From: Scilla litardierei
Lineage: Eukaryota; Streptophyta; Magnoliopsida; Asparagales; Asparagaceae
Assembly: GCA_030789695.1 (NCBI GenBank)
Contig: CM061140.1
Span: 78,740,422 to 78,804,421 of the forward strand
Length of the DNA stretch: 64,000 bases
Reading direction: 5' to 3'
Positions 1 to 11,012 of the stretch are shown here, piece after piece (positions within the stretch are counted from its first letter, which is position 1; the number at the start of each line of letters is the position of its first letter). A program made the position numbers and the translations under genes. Below the pieces are notes generated by a model, which saw only the letters and a list, made by a program, of their open reading frames with translations, was not told where the DNA came from and ran no database searches.

Positions 1-501
1 GATTTTGATTCACATGTTTTATTTACGGATATTAGGCATAAAAATATTTATTATTTGAGCTTGTCTAAAACCATAGAACATTTCTTAATTGCTAATACAA
101 ATGAACAACTATTATGGCATCGCCGTTTTGATCATGTTCATTTTAAGCACTTATATTAGTTAGCTAAGCATGATCTAGTAAAAGGTTTTCCGAAAATTAC
201 GTTTAGTAAGAAAAACTTTTGCGATTCATATCAAAGAGGTAAACTTAGTAAATCTTCTTTTAAACTTAAAGATGGCATAACTTCTAAGAGGCCCCTAGAA
301 GTACTTCATCTATATTTATTTGGGCCAACTAGAACCGCCTCTTTAGGTAATGCTCACTATGGATTAGTTGTCGTTGACGACTTCTCTAGATTTACTTAGG
401 TTTCATTTTTAACCAATAAGAATGAAGCTTTTGAAGAGTTTACCATATTTGCAAAGAAGATTCGAAATTTCTTAGGATCCACCATTATCACTATTCGCAG
501 T
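1..501 (+). pseudogene. Ty1/copia pol remnant (GAG-pre-integrase to integrase core)
   Basis: One reading frame gives the GAG-pre-integrase signature (LWHRRFDHV, normally LWHRRLGH) at about 112-138, a degenerate zinc-finger stretch (FCDSYQRGK) near 220-242, and the start of the integrase core (YGLVVVDDFSRFT) near 358-396. Copia integrase inserts element cDNA into the genome. At least two in-frame TAG codons break it (157-159 and 397-399); the second replaces the conserved Trp after DDFSRFT. The frame continues to the window start, so the 5' part lies outside. It is cut at 501 by the Tat-like LTR. The copia RT and RNase H remnants at 15907 and 22716 may be the downstream part of the same element. 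Confidence 0.85.
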
Positions 502-1491
502 TGTTACGCCTATTTGACCGAGACCCAAAAAGACACGAGCCCAGGAGCCCAATCGCTGGCCGGGAGCCCATCAACATATACCGGCCCGTCTCAACAAAGG
601 CCCTATAAGGGATCCTCTCGAATGTTGATCCGACCCGGCCCTGATAACCCGCCGATCACTCGCCCACTCCTGCGGAAACCGCTCCCCCAGACGCGCGACC
701 ACTAAAGGGCGGTAATGGGGAGGTGCTGGCATGGCGAAGAGAGTGGCGGCGAGGGGGCGGATTGAGGGGGCACGATCGAGGGCGGATTGAGGGGGCACGA
801 TCGAGGGCGGGCGCGGGACGTGGGCCCGAGGCAATCACGCTGGGGCTCTACAAAAGGGCTAGGAGGACGACGAAGAAAGGGACCACATCTGAGGTAACAA
901 AAGCTAAGGTACTCCATCAACGACCTCGTTCCCCCAATTCATCTCCTTCCTCCCCCGCTCGCGTCGAGAGACGCCGTTACGATCTCCTCACGAGTCGGGC
1001 CGTCTCCGCCGGGCCTCCTTTCTCAGATCTCTGTCTGACTTAGGCATCAGAGGGGATTTGGCCGGAACCAAGGTCCGGCCCCCTGACGAGCGTTCTCGTC
1101 TACGCAGGTGGGCAGCTGATCAATGGGCCGAGGCTCCCCCTCGCCCGTCGCCGACCACGCAACCTGCCAGACGATTGAGGCTTCCCCTCGTCGTCCGATC
1201 GCCGAAGCCAAGCGCAAACCACCGAGGCCGAGCGTCTCGACCCGGGCCGAGGCTTCCCCTCGCCCTTCGTCGAACACGCATCTAGCCGGACGACCGAGGC
1301 TTCCCCTCGTCGTCCTATTTCCGAGGACGCGCTCGTCTGTCCGAGGCCGAGCGTCTCAACCAGGGCCGAGGCTTCCCCTCGCCCCTTCTGCACCGATTCG
1401 AAGCCCCCGAGGGACCCAAAGCGGGCCCCTTGACCACGTTGACCGGGTTCTCCACGGTCAACGCTTTGTAGTGAGAAAACACTCTGAAACA
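502..1491 (+). repeat. 5' LTR of Tat-like element 1 (990 bp)
   Basis: Begins TGTTACGCC and ends CTGAAACA, directly before the primer-binding site. The same start recurs at 8095 and, inverted, at 8459, 15906 and 22715. A weak TATA-like CTACAAAAG lies near 848. The part after it (1125-1400) has five copies of a GC-rich hairpin unit (CGAGG-CTTCC-CCTCG); elements 2 and 3 have about three, which explains their 846-bp LTRs. Open frames across this region look like translations of GC-rich LTR and are not called as genes. Confidence 0.9.
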
Positions 1492-1493
1492 TC

Positions 1494-1511
1494 TGGCGCC
1501 GTCTGTGGGAA
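1494..1511 (+). other. Primer-binding site of Tat-like element 1
   Basis: TGGCGCCGTCTGTGGGAA starts two bases after the LTR end. The first eight bases fit the 3' end of a tRNA ending CGGCGCCA; the exact primer tRNA is not certain. The same site lies inverted at 15041-15058 and 21850-21867. Confidence 0.75.
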
Positions 1512-1546
1512 CGAACAGTCCCACGAAGAAACAAACCACATCTGCG

Positions 1547-4500
1547 ATGACGCGACTTCCCTCATCTCGACGAAAGGGGAACGAGGCCCTGACGCGAGGC
1601 GGCAGGGCCCGTCATCGATGGCAAGAACGGGCACGGGCCCGACGCGAGGAGGATCGTGAGGAAAGGGCCGGAGAGCCCTCCCCAACCCCACCGGTCGGGA
1701 GACCGAGTGCGTCAGTAACGGCGCGCAGCTCGGACGTGGCTTTGGTGGTGTCAGTGGTCATAGACACTACCATGGTACGACGGCTGCTTGTCGACACCGG
1801 CAGCTCCTGTGACGTCCTCTTTATGTCAACCCTGGAGAAGATGGGGCGGCGGAAAGAAGACTTACGACCTCGCTCAGGTCCCGTGGTTGGATTCACAGGT
1901 CACTCCACCCCCATCATCGGCACGATCCATCTCCCGGTAACGCTCGGAAATGCACCAGACTCGGTGACCCTGGCGGTGGAATTCATCGTATTGGGGATTG
2001 GGTCGGAATACAATGGGATCATCGGCCGACCCCTACTCAACGCTGTCGGCGCGGTAGTCTCGACCCTCCATCAGACTATCAAGTTCCGAACGCCGGGGGG
2101 AATGGGGCAAGTCGAAGGCGACGCGGGGAGACCGAGCACCTGCTATCAACTGGCAGAGGAAGGTCCCGAGGATCGCCTAGCCGACCGGATGGCCGCGCTC
2201 GATTTAAGGAGCGGGCCTAGGCCCGCCCCTGCGGAGGAGCAGGAGCAAATCCCGGTCACGGACATCGAGGGCCGGTTCGTCTCGATCGGGAGAGGGCTGA
2301 GCCAGGACTTGAGGGATCAGCTGATCGAATGCCTGGAGGCGAACCTGGACATATTTGATTGGTCACCAGAAGACATGCCCGGCGTAGGCCCCTAGGTGAT
2401 CGTCCACCAGATCAACGCCGACCCCAACTTCAAGCCGGTTAGGCAGAAGAAGCGCAACCTGGGCGACGAGAAGATGAAGGCAGCCTCCGAGGAAGTGGGG
2501 TGTCTCCTTGATGCCGGCTTCATACGAGAGGTCTGGTACCCGGAGTGGCTGTCAAACGTGGTGATGGTCAAGAAACCCAACGGGAAGTGGCGAATGTGCG
2601 TGGACTTCAGTGACCTCAACAAGGCCTGCCCCAAGGACAGCTATCCCCTGCCGCGCATCGACCACCTGGTGGACAACGCCTCGGGGTACGAGATGCTAAG
2701 CTTCATGGACGCTTACTCCGGATACAATCAGGTCCAGATGGACCCCCGGGACGAAGAGATGACAGCCTTCACAACGGACCGGGGAACTTACTGCTACAAG
2801 AAGATGCCCTTTGGCTTGAAGAACGCGGGGGCCACCTACCAGAGAATGGTCAACAAGGTTTTCAGCTCCCAGATTGGAAGGAACCTAGAAGTCTACGTCG
2901 ACGACATGCTCGTCAAGTCAAGGCGACCGGAAGACCACATCGCCGACTTGCGGGAGACCTTCGAGCGGTTGCGGCGGCACCACATTCGGCTCAACCCCGC
3001 GAAGTGCATGTTCGAGGTAAGATCTGGCAAATTCTTAGGGTTTATGATAACTAATCGTGGTATTGAAGCTAATCCCGACAAGATCGAGGCACTGATCAAC
3101 ATGCGCGAGCCGACGACGATCAAGGAGCTACAGAGGCTGAACGGGCGCATCGCAGCCTTGGGGCGATTCCTTTCCAAATCAGCGGAAAGATCGCTCCCCT
3201 TCTTCAAGGTCCTAAGGAAAGCGATCGCGGAACCTCCAAACAATAGGAAGGCGATACTTTGGGACGAAGACTGCTCCCGGGCGTTCGGGGACCTCAAAGA
3301 GTATCTCCGCAGCCCTCCTCTCCTGTCCAAACCACAGGAAAGGGAGTCGCTGAGCCTTTACCTGGCGTACGCGGAGGAAGCCGTGAGTTCGGTGTTGATC
3401 CGGGAGGACGGTGGGATGCAATGACCGGTGTATTACACGAGCCGGGTCTTGAAGGGGGCGGAGATGCGATACTCGCCCATGGAGAAACTGGCGTACGCCC
3501 TCGTCCTCTCAGCACGAAGGCTCCGACCCTATTTCCAGGCCCACACCATACTGATCCTGACCGACTCGCAACTGGAGCAGAACCTCAAGAGGTTCGATCG
3601 AATGGGAAGAATGCTAAACTGGGGAGTGGAACTGAGCGAGTTCGACCTCCGATTCAAACCGCGTACGGTCATCAAAGGGCAGGCCCTGGCCGACTTCATC
3701 GCCGAGTGCACAACGGAAGGAAATGGCCCCCCGGAGGAAGAAGGCCCGGCGACGGTAATTGCTCAACCCCTGTCCTTTCTTTCGGCTGACCACTTTCAGT
3801 CAGGGGATCCAGGAGCATGGATAGTTCATGTGGACGGGTCGGCCACACAGTCAGGGGGCGGGGCCGGGATTGCAATCCGATCTCCGGAAGGGAACATTGT
3901 GGAATACGCTTTGCGGTTCGAGTTCCCAGCCACGAACAACGTGGCGGAATACGAAGCAGTGATCAACGGCCTGAGGCTGGCCCTGGAGCTCGGGGCCGAG
4001 TCCGTCCGCCTCCTCAGCGATTCGAAGCTCATTGTCAACCAGCTCTTGGGGAGTTACGAGGCACGGGAGGAGGCGATGCAGAGATACCTCCCTGTCGCCA
4101 GAGCGGCGATGTCCAAGTTCAATGACGTGGAAGTCTTGCACCTCCCACGATCAGAGAATGCGCGGGCAGATGCGTTGTCGAAGCTGGCCTCGTCCTCGCC
4201 AAAGGAGCTGGGCCGCACCATCTACGTGGAGAACCTGCAGTCCCCCAGCACGGAGGAGCACGAGGTGATGGCGATCGACCAAGAACCCACCTGGATGGAC
4301 CCGATCATCCGGTACCTCACTCATGGAGAGGTACCGACCGACGGGGACGAACGCCGAACCCTGGAGAGAAAGGCGCTCCGGTACGTGATCCATGAAGGAG
4401 CACTCTACCGGAGACGCTGGACCAAGACGGACGTCCTCCCATACCTGAAGTGCATCGGACCGCAGGAGGCTGACTACGTCCTACGGGAGGTTCACGACGG

Positions 4501-5540
4501 GATCTGCGGGAATCACCACGGGGGCAAGGTAGTCGCCCAGAAGATCTTGAGGCAGGGATACTACTGGCCAACCCTGACCCAGGATGCAGCAAGCTACGTC
4601 CAAAGATGCCAAGAATGCCAGAGGTACGCCCACCACATCTCGACACCCCCGTCAGAGCTCATTCCTATCGTGAGCCCCGTCCCCTTTGCGAAATGGGGGC
4701 TCGATATCCTCGGACCGTTTAAACCGGGACGAGGGCAGCGGAAGCACCTGATTGTGGCGGTTGACTACTTCACCAAGTGGGTCGAGGCCGAGCCGCTGGC
4801 CACCATCACTTGGAAGAAAGCAAAAAAGCTTTGTGTGGAATTCCATCATCTCCAAATTCGGAGTGCCACGGGCCATCGTCACGGACAACGGGAAGCAGTT
4901 CGACTCTGCAGGGTTTAAAGATTTTTGCGAGGAATGCGGAATCAAGCTTCTCTTCGCCTCTGTAGCGCACCCCCAGACTAACGGAATGGCGGAGGCGGCC
5001 AACAAGTGCATCATAGAGCCCCTCCGGAAGAAAGTGAAATACGCCGAAGGGAGCTGGCCAGAAGAGCTCCCCGGGATACTCTGGTCATACCGGACGACCC
5101 ACAAGGAGGCCACTGGCAAGACCCCGTTCATGCTCACCTATGGGGCCGAGGCGGTGGTACCGGTCGAGTTGGGCGAAGAATCTCTCCGCATCAAATACTT
5201 TGACGAAGATAGGAACTCGCAGGGCCTGGAGCTCAGTCTGGAGCTCCTCGACGAGCGACGGGAGCAGGCATTGGCCACCATCATCCGCCAAAAGCAGAAG
5301 GTGGCCCGATACTACAACGCTCGGGTACGGGGAAGAAGCTTCCATCTCGGGGACCTGGTCCTCCGGAAAGCGGGCTTCAACACTGACACTGCTCGTAAAG
5401 GGAAGCTCGCAGCTAGATGGGAGGGACCCTACAAAGTCGTCGAGGTCCTCGGACCCGCAGCCTACCGCCTAGCTGATATGGAGGGGAGGATTCTCACTCA
5501 CACTTGGAATACGGAACATTTACGCAAGTACTTTCAGTAA
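1547..5540 (+). pseudogene. Tat-like pol polyprotein (PR-RT-RH-aRH-IN), element 1, broken
   Basis: Domains in order: aspartic protease (LVDTGSS, about residue 84), reverse transcriptase (FMDAYSGYNQ near 2704; YVDDML near 2893), its RNase H (LTDSQL region near 3560), archaeal-type RNase H (VHVDGSATQSGGG near 3829; TNNVAEYEAV; LLSDSKL), integrase zinc finger (GNHHGG near 4510, CQECQ near 4608) and DDE core (LDILGPF, VTDNGKQF, MAEAANK). The ATG at 1547 is chosen because in-frame codons upstream overlap the primer site. Compared with element 2 there are three lesions: TAG at 2393-2395 (CAG in element 2), TGA at 3422-3424 (TGG in element 2), and an extra A in the run at 4822-4827 that shifts the frame in integrase. 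No gag precedes it. Confidence 0.92.
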
Positions 5541-5638
5541 ATGTATCATTTCCTATGAAATAAATTTATTTTAAATTCATTCCTTTCCAGATAAAGCCAA
5601 AAGATAAACAGAAAGAGGCCGAGGGGCATTCCCCTCCC
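5541..5638. terminator. Shared convergent 3' end with back-to-back poly(A) signals
   Basis: Only 98 bases separate the pol stop (5540) from the stop of the antisense gene (5639). At 5559-5570 lies AATAAATTTATT, a perfect palindrome giving AATAAA on each strand. The same arrangement is inverted in element 2 near 10978-10995. I infer that one short palindrome can serve as poly(A) signal for both converging transcripts. Confidence 0.55.
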
Positions 5639-7783
5639 TCATCCTTCTCCGGGGGCACCAGTGGAGCCACAGGCTGGCGGTCCACTAGGGTCTTTCCCCA
5701 CACTCTGTTCGGTGTCAGGGTACATCCGGAGAGCCTCGAAGTTGACCCCCGAGAGCGGGAACTTCAGTTGGATCTCGGATTGACACCGGGCGAAGCCCTT
5801 CTCGAACGCATTCGACAAGGCGACCTCCACGAAGGAGGTGGCATACTTCGCCACGGCATCCTCAGCGATCCGGGCCAGATCCACCTCCTCGAGCCCACGC
5901 ACCCGGGCCTCTAAGGTCTCGATCTGGCGTTGGTGCTCCGCCCTCTCCTTCTCGATCTCCCGGGATTTCTCGCCAAGTTGGGCTGCAAGGGCCCTCGCCT
6001 GCTCCTCCGCCGCATCCAGACGATCGGAGAGCTCCGAGGCTTCGGAGGCAGCAGTCGGGCCGGGGATCTGCTTGACTCCTCCAGACGCATCGGCACCTTT
6101 CAAAAGAGAGGCAAGCCGCGTTTCGGCCTCCGACTTCGCGGCCAGAGCCAAGGCTCTCTCACGATCCGCCACCTCCAGGGCAGAGGACAGCTCGGTTACC
6201 CGGGAGTCCAGGGACTGGACTCGCGCTTCCTCCAACTGACCGGCCTCCTCCTCCTCCTCGCCGGGGACCTCAGGGCCTAGCCCGGCCTCGGATTTGGCTT
6301 TGGGAAGAGCCGCGAATTGGCGCCTCATCGAAAGGCTCACCGAGGACAACTGTGCCAAAGCAACGAAGGTAAGACGGCAAAAGCAGCTGGAGAATGGGGA
6401 GACAAGCAGAGACACGCTACCTGTTGACCAGCCTGGATCACGAAGGTAGCCAAGCAATCACCTCTGACTCCGTCCAACACCACCTGATCGGGAGGGAGAC
6501 AACAATTCTCGGCCACTCGAGCGGCGGCTCCACGGCTCGAAAACACCGACTCCTTCTCCCCCACTGGGAAGTGTGGACAAAGAAGACCCTCCCCTGACGA
6601 AGGGAACTCGCCAGGAGCGGAGCGGAACGCACCAAGATACCGACTGTAAGCATCAGGGAGAGAGCCATCCGGGAGAGGTGAAGGGCCGGCCCACGGCCAG
6701 GCAACCTCAACAGGAGCAGGATGAGGTCGGTCAGCAGTCGGCTGGACATCGATCCCCTCGACCTCCTCACGGAGCCTCTTGGAAGACCCCTGCAAGGGGA
6801 GAGAGTGAGACGACATCTTCTTCCGCTTCGAGCCTCCGGTCGTGGTCACAACCCGCTGCTTCTTCCGGACAGCCAACACATGATCCCTTCTACGCGGATC
6901 CGGGTTTGGGACCTGCACGAGAGCGCTGGCAGGAGAAGGACCGAGAGGGAACCCACCTGCACTCAAAGAAGAAATGAGAGACAGAGCAGAACCTGGACGG
7001 CCTCGAGGGACGAACGCTCGGAGCAGCTTACCTAGGGGCCACACCATCTTACGCAAATTGTGGTCACTAAAGAGGAAGTCGATCGAGCGCTCCCTCGTAG
7101 GAATTGCCAGCATGTCCCTCGCCGTCTGCTGCTCAGCGACCGTCAGCTCACCCAGATCGAGGATGACTGCACCGGCCGCCTCCCACCGAACCGGGAAGGG
7201 TACACTCGAGGGGAATGTGACGAATACGTATTCCCCCCTTCCAGTGTTTCAAAGAGCTCGGCAACCCCAGCACCAGGGACATCTTCGGGTGGGCGCTGAT
7301 GTAAATCCACGCCCCCGATTGGTGGCAGCTCAGGCGGTAGAACTGGGCAAAGAGGCGGAGAGAGGGCACCACACCCTTCAGCATGCAGACAACAACGAAC
7401 CCGACGAGGATCCCGATGGCGTTGGGACAGAATTGACACAGGCACACATTGTGGGCCTGAAGGAACTCAACGATAAAAGGATGAAGCGGGAAACGAAGCC
7501 CGAAGTGGAAACACTTCTCATATATTCCGACCTCATTAGGACCGTGAGATCAGATCCGCTCGTCTGCCCCAGGGGCACGAGCCGAGTATGGCGGAAGCAG
7601 GTAGGAGGAGCGCATGCTCCCGATGGCGGTGGCACAGATCGACGAAGGCCATGCCAAGACCTTTGAGGGAACCCCTGAAAGATCATCCCCGTGCTGACTA
7701 ATCGCCGAAGGAGTGCCACCAGCCGAACCTGGAGCTGCATCGCGCTCTGACCGAACCAAACCCGTGGCAGAGGAAGACGACAT
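5639..7783 (-). pseudogene. Antisense ORF (plant gypsy-type transposon protein with coiled coil), element 1, broken
   Basis: This gene runs opposite to pol. The ATG is at 7783 (protein begins MSSSSATG). The N-terminal half has the pattern of the 'putative gypsy type transposon' family (PF04195 by recollection: FGLRFPLHPF, then FCPNA and a hydrophobic stretch); the C-terminal half is an Ala/Glu-rich coiled coil. By comparison with element 2 two introns are predicted: 7031-6957 (75 nt) and 6420-6350 (71 nt), both GT-AG. It is broken by a TGA near 7550 and by an extra base in the C run at 7233-7238. Its role is unknown; Tat-lineage elements are known to carry extra ORFs in this place, sometimes antisense. 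Confidence 0.75.
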
Positions 7784-8081
7784 GAGGCAGAACTCCGGCA
7801 GAATAGGGATCGGCACAAAGAAGAAAGCGGCGGGATGGCGGCTCACGAACCCCTCGGCTTCTCAACTTAAGACGACCCCGCGAGCGGAGGGGATAAGCTT
7901 GCAGCTACACGTGGCAGCATCTGAAGGCCGACGGCGCTTCGGAACCCGCACCTTAAAAAGCATCGAACGAGCCAACTCATGATGACGACTAATAAATGAG
8001 TCGGCATCGACTGGCGAGCTTGTCAAAATCGGCAGAAGTCACATCGGCCGAGCCGAACCGGCCGAGGCCGATCAACCCGAC

Positions 8082-8094
8082 CGATGGGGGCAAT
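8082..8094 (+). other. Polypurine tract before 3' LTR, element 1
   Basis: CGATGGGGGCAAT lies directly before TGTTACGCC of the 3' LTR. The same tract is inverted at about 8460-8472, and a related one (GATGGGGGCAAT) precedes the LTR at 37150. It would prime plus-strand synthesis. Confidence 0.75.
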
Positions 8095-8371
8095 TGTTAC
8101 GCCTATTTGACCGAGAACCAAAAAGACACGAGCCCAGGAGCCCAATCACTGGCCGGGAGCCCATCAACGTATAACGGCCCGTCTCAACAAAGGCCCTATA
8201 AGGGATCCTCTCGAATGTTGATCCGACCCGGCCCCGATAACCCGCCGATCACTCGCCCACTCCTACGGAAACCGCTCCCCCAGACGCGCGACCACTAAAG
8301 GGCGGTAATGGGGAGGTGCTGGCATAGCGAAGAGAGCGGCGGCGAGGGGGTGGATTGAGGGGGCACGATCG
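8095..8371 (+). repeat. Truncated 3' LTR of element 1
   Basis: Matches the first 277 or so bases of the LTR at 502 with a few substitutions, then stops at the inversion junction at about 8371. R, U5 and the terminal CA are lost. Confidence 0.85.
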
Positions 8372-8459
8372 ACGGGCCGGTATACGTTGATGGGCTCCCG
8401 GCCAGCGATTGGGCTCCTGGGCTCGTGTCTTTTTGGGTCTCGGTCAAATAGGCGTAACA
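8372..8459 (-). repeat. 88-bp remnant of 3' LTR, element 2
   Basis: The reverse complement starts TGTTACGCCTATTTGACC at 8459 and runs 88 bases before meeting the truncated LTR of element 1. The two facing LTR starts form the centre of the large inverted repeat, with an asymmetric spacer of about 190 bases that belongs to the element 1 LTR. Confidence 0.8.
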
Positions 8460-8770
8460 ATTGCCCCCATCGGTCGGGTTGATCGGCCTCGGCCGGTTCG
8501 GCTCGGCCGATGTGACTTCTGCCGATTTTGACAAGCTCGCCAGTCGATGCCGACTCATTTATTAGTCGTCATCATGAGTTGGCTCGTTCGATGCTTTTTA
8601 AGGTGCGGGTTCCGAAGCGCCGTCGGCCTTCAGATGCTGCCACGTGTAGCTGCAAGCTTATCCCCTCCGCTCGCGGGGTCGTCTTAAGTTGAGAAGCCGA
8701 GGGGTTCGTGAGCCGCCATCCTGCCGCTTTCTTCTTTGAGCCGATCCCTATTCTGCCTGAGTTCTGCCTC

Positions 8771-10914
8771 ATGTCGTCTTCCTCTGCCACGGGTTCGATT
8801 CGGTCGGAGCGCGATGCAGCTCCAGGTTCGGCGGGTGGCACTCCTTCGGCGATTAGTCAGCACGGGGATGATCTTTCAGGGGTTCCCTCAGAGGTCTTGG
8901 CGTGGCCTTCGTCGATCTGTGCCACCGCCATCGGGAGCATGCGCTCCTCCTACCTGCTTCCGCCCTACTCGGCTCGTGCCCCTGGGGCTGACGAGCGGAT
9001 CTGCTCTCCCGGTCCCAATGAGGTCGGAATATATGAGAAGTGTTTCCACTTCGGGCTTCGTTTCCCGCTTCATCCTTTTATCGTTGAGTTCCTTCAGGCC
9101 CACAATGTGTGCCTGTGTCAATTCTGTCCCAACGCCGTCGGGATCCTCGTCGGGTTCGTTGTTGTCTGCATGCTGAAGGGTGTGGTGCCCTCTCTCCGCC
9201 TCTTTGCCCAGTTCTACCGCCTGAGCCTCCACCAATCGGGGGCGTGGATTTACATCAGCGCCTGCCCGAAGATGTCCCTGGTGCTAGGGTTGCCGAGCTC
9301 TTTGAAACGCTGGAAGGGGGAATACGTATTCGTCACATTCCCCTCGAGTGTACCCTTCCCGGTTCGGTGGGAGGCGGCCGGTGCAGTCATCCTCGATCTG
9401 GGTGAGCTGACGGTCGCTGAGCAGCAGACGGCGAGGGACATGCTGGCAATTCCTACGAGGGAGCGCTCGATCGACTTCCTCTTTAGTGACCACAATTTGC
9501 GTAAGACGGTGTGGCCCCTAGGTAAGCTGCTCCGAGCGTTCGTCCCTCGAGGCCGTCCAGGTTCTGCTCTGTCTCTCATTTCTTCTTTGAGTGCAGGTGG
9601 GTTCCCTCTCGGTCCTTCTCCTGCCAGCGCTCTCGTGCAGGTCCCAAACCCGGATCCGCGTAGAAGGGATCATGTGTTGGCGGTCCGGAAGAAGCAGCGG
9701 GTTGTGACCACGACCGGAGGCTCGAAGCGGAAGAAGATGTCGTCTCCCTCTCTCCCCTTGCAGGGGTCTTCCAAGAGGCTCCGTGAGGAGGTCGAGGGGA
9801 TCGATGTCCAGCCGACTGCTGACCGACCTCATCCTGCTCCTGTTGAGGTTGCCTGGCCGTGGGCCGGCCCTTCACCTCTCCCGGACGGCTCTCTCCCTGA
9901 TGCTTACAGTCGGTATCTTGGTGCGTTCCGCTCCACTCCTGGCGAGTTCCATTCGTCAGGGGAGGGTCTTCTTTGTCCACGCTTCCCAGTGGGGGAGAAG
10001 GAGTCGGTGTTTTCGAGCCGTGGAGCCACCGCTCGAGTGGCCGAGAATTGTTGTCTCCCTCCCGATCAGGTGGTGTTGGACGGAGTCAGAGGTGATTGCT
10101 TGGCTACCTTCATGATCCAGGCTGGTCAACAGGTAGCATGTCTCTGCTTGTCTCCCCATTCTCCAGCTGCTTTTGCCGTCTTACCTTCGTTGCTTTGGCA
10201 CAGTTGTCCTCGGTGGGCCTTTCGATGAGGCGCCAATTCGCGGCTCTTCCCAAAGCCAAATCCGAGGCCGGGCTAGGCCCTGAGGTCCCCGGCGAGGAGG
10301 AGGAGGAGGCCGGTCAGTTGGAGGAAGCGCGAGTCCAGTCCCTGGACTCCCGCGTAACCGAGCTGTCCTCTGCCCTGGAGGTGGCGGATCGTGAGAGAGC
10401 CTTGGCTCTGGCCGCGAAGTCGGAGGCCGAAACGTGGCTCGCCTCTCTTTTGAAAGGTGCCGATGCGTCTGGAGGAGTCAAGCAGATCCCCGGCCCGACT
10501 GCTGCCTCCGAAGCCTCGGAGGTCTCCGATCGTCTGGATGCGACGGAGGAGCAGGCGAGGGCCCTTGCAGCCCAACTTGGCGAGAAATCCCGGGAGATCG
10601 AGAAGGAGAGGGCGGAGCACCAACGCCAGATCGAGACCTTAGAGGCCCGGGTGCGTGGGCTCGAGGAGGTGGATCCGGCCCGGATCGCTGAGGATGCCGT
10701 GGCGGAGTATGCCACCTCCTTCGTGGAGGTCGCCTTGTCGAATGCGTTCGAGAAGGGCTTCGCCCGGTGTCAATCCGAGATCCAACTGAAGTTCCCGCTC
10801 TCGGGGGTCAACTTCGAGGCTCTCCGGATGTACCCTGACGCCGAACAGAGTGTGGGAAAAGACCCTAGTGGACCGCCAGCCTGTGGCTCCACTGGTGCCC
10901 CCGGAGAAGGATGA
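8771..10914 (+). CDS. Spliced antisense gene of Tat-like element 2 (gypsy-type transposon domain plus coiled coil)
   Basis: Predicted exons are 8771-9521, 9597-10132 and 10204-10914. Both introns are GT-AG: 9522-9596 (75 nt, donor GTAAGC, acceptor TGCAG) and 10133-10203 (71 nt, donor GTAGCA, acceptor GGCACAG after a pyrimidine-rich stretch). The exons sum to 1998 bases, a 665-residue protein with no internal stop. The second intron explains why the N-terminal frame ends at 10228 while the coiled-coil frame is different. N-terminal part: PF04195-like (GLRFPLHPF). Middle: basic, nuclear-signal-like KKQR and SKRKK. C-terminal part: heptad-rich coiled coil with SQIRRR-free Ala/Glu repeats and a C-terminal FEKGFARCQ segment. 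ATG at 8771 is the first in frame; a TTTTTAAGG near 8595 could serve as TATA. Function unknown. Confidence 0.7.
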
Positions 10915-11012
10915 GGGAGGGGAATGTCCCTCGGCCTCTTTCTGTTTATCTTTTGGCTTTATCGGGAAAGGAATGAATTTAAAATAAATTTATTTCATAG
11001 GAAATGATACAT

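Larger units (their letters stand above)
502..8371 (+). mobile_element. Ty3/gypsy Tat-like LTR retrotransposon, element 1 (3' LTR truncated)
   Basis: The element runs 5' LTR (502-1491), primer site, pol (1547-5540, broken), an antisense gene (7783 to 5639), polypurine tract, and the first 277 bases of a 3' LTR (8095-8371). The Tat assignment rests on a classical RNase H next to RT followed by a second, archaeal-type RNase H before integrase, and on an antisense ORF after pol. There is no gag: pol starts about 50 bases after the primer site. At 8371 the sequence switches into an inverted copy of the same family. The five bases before 502 (GCAGT) do not match the five after 15906 (CTTAC), so this is not a single clean insertion. 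Confidence 0.9.

Noticed and set aside
1058..1534. Several open frames of 75-178 codons on both strands in the LTR at 502-1491 (and the equivalents near 15018-15410 and 21827-22219)
   Set aside because: They follow the GC-rich CGAGGCTTCCCCTCG repeats, occur on both strands at once and change with repeat number; no domain.
2893..3330. 145-codon minus-strand frame opposite Tat RT, repeated at 13222-13659 and 20031-20468
   Set aside because: Shadow of pol: conserved only because pol is conserved, no start context or domain.
8371..8372. Inverted junction as a fold-back read artefact
   Set aside because: The two arms have different LTR lengths and many substitutions, so they are two copies; the junction itself still needs spanning reads.
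10273..10715. Minus-strand frames of 116 and 133 codons under the antisense gene of element 2 (and plus-strand equivalents at 5838-6280)
   Set aside because: Opposite-strand shadows of the coiled-coil exon, Ser/Arg-rich as expected from Ala/Glu-rich sense codons.
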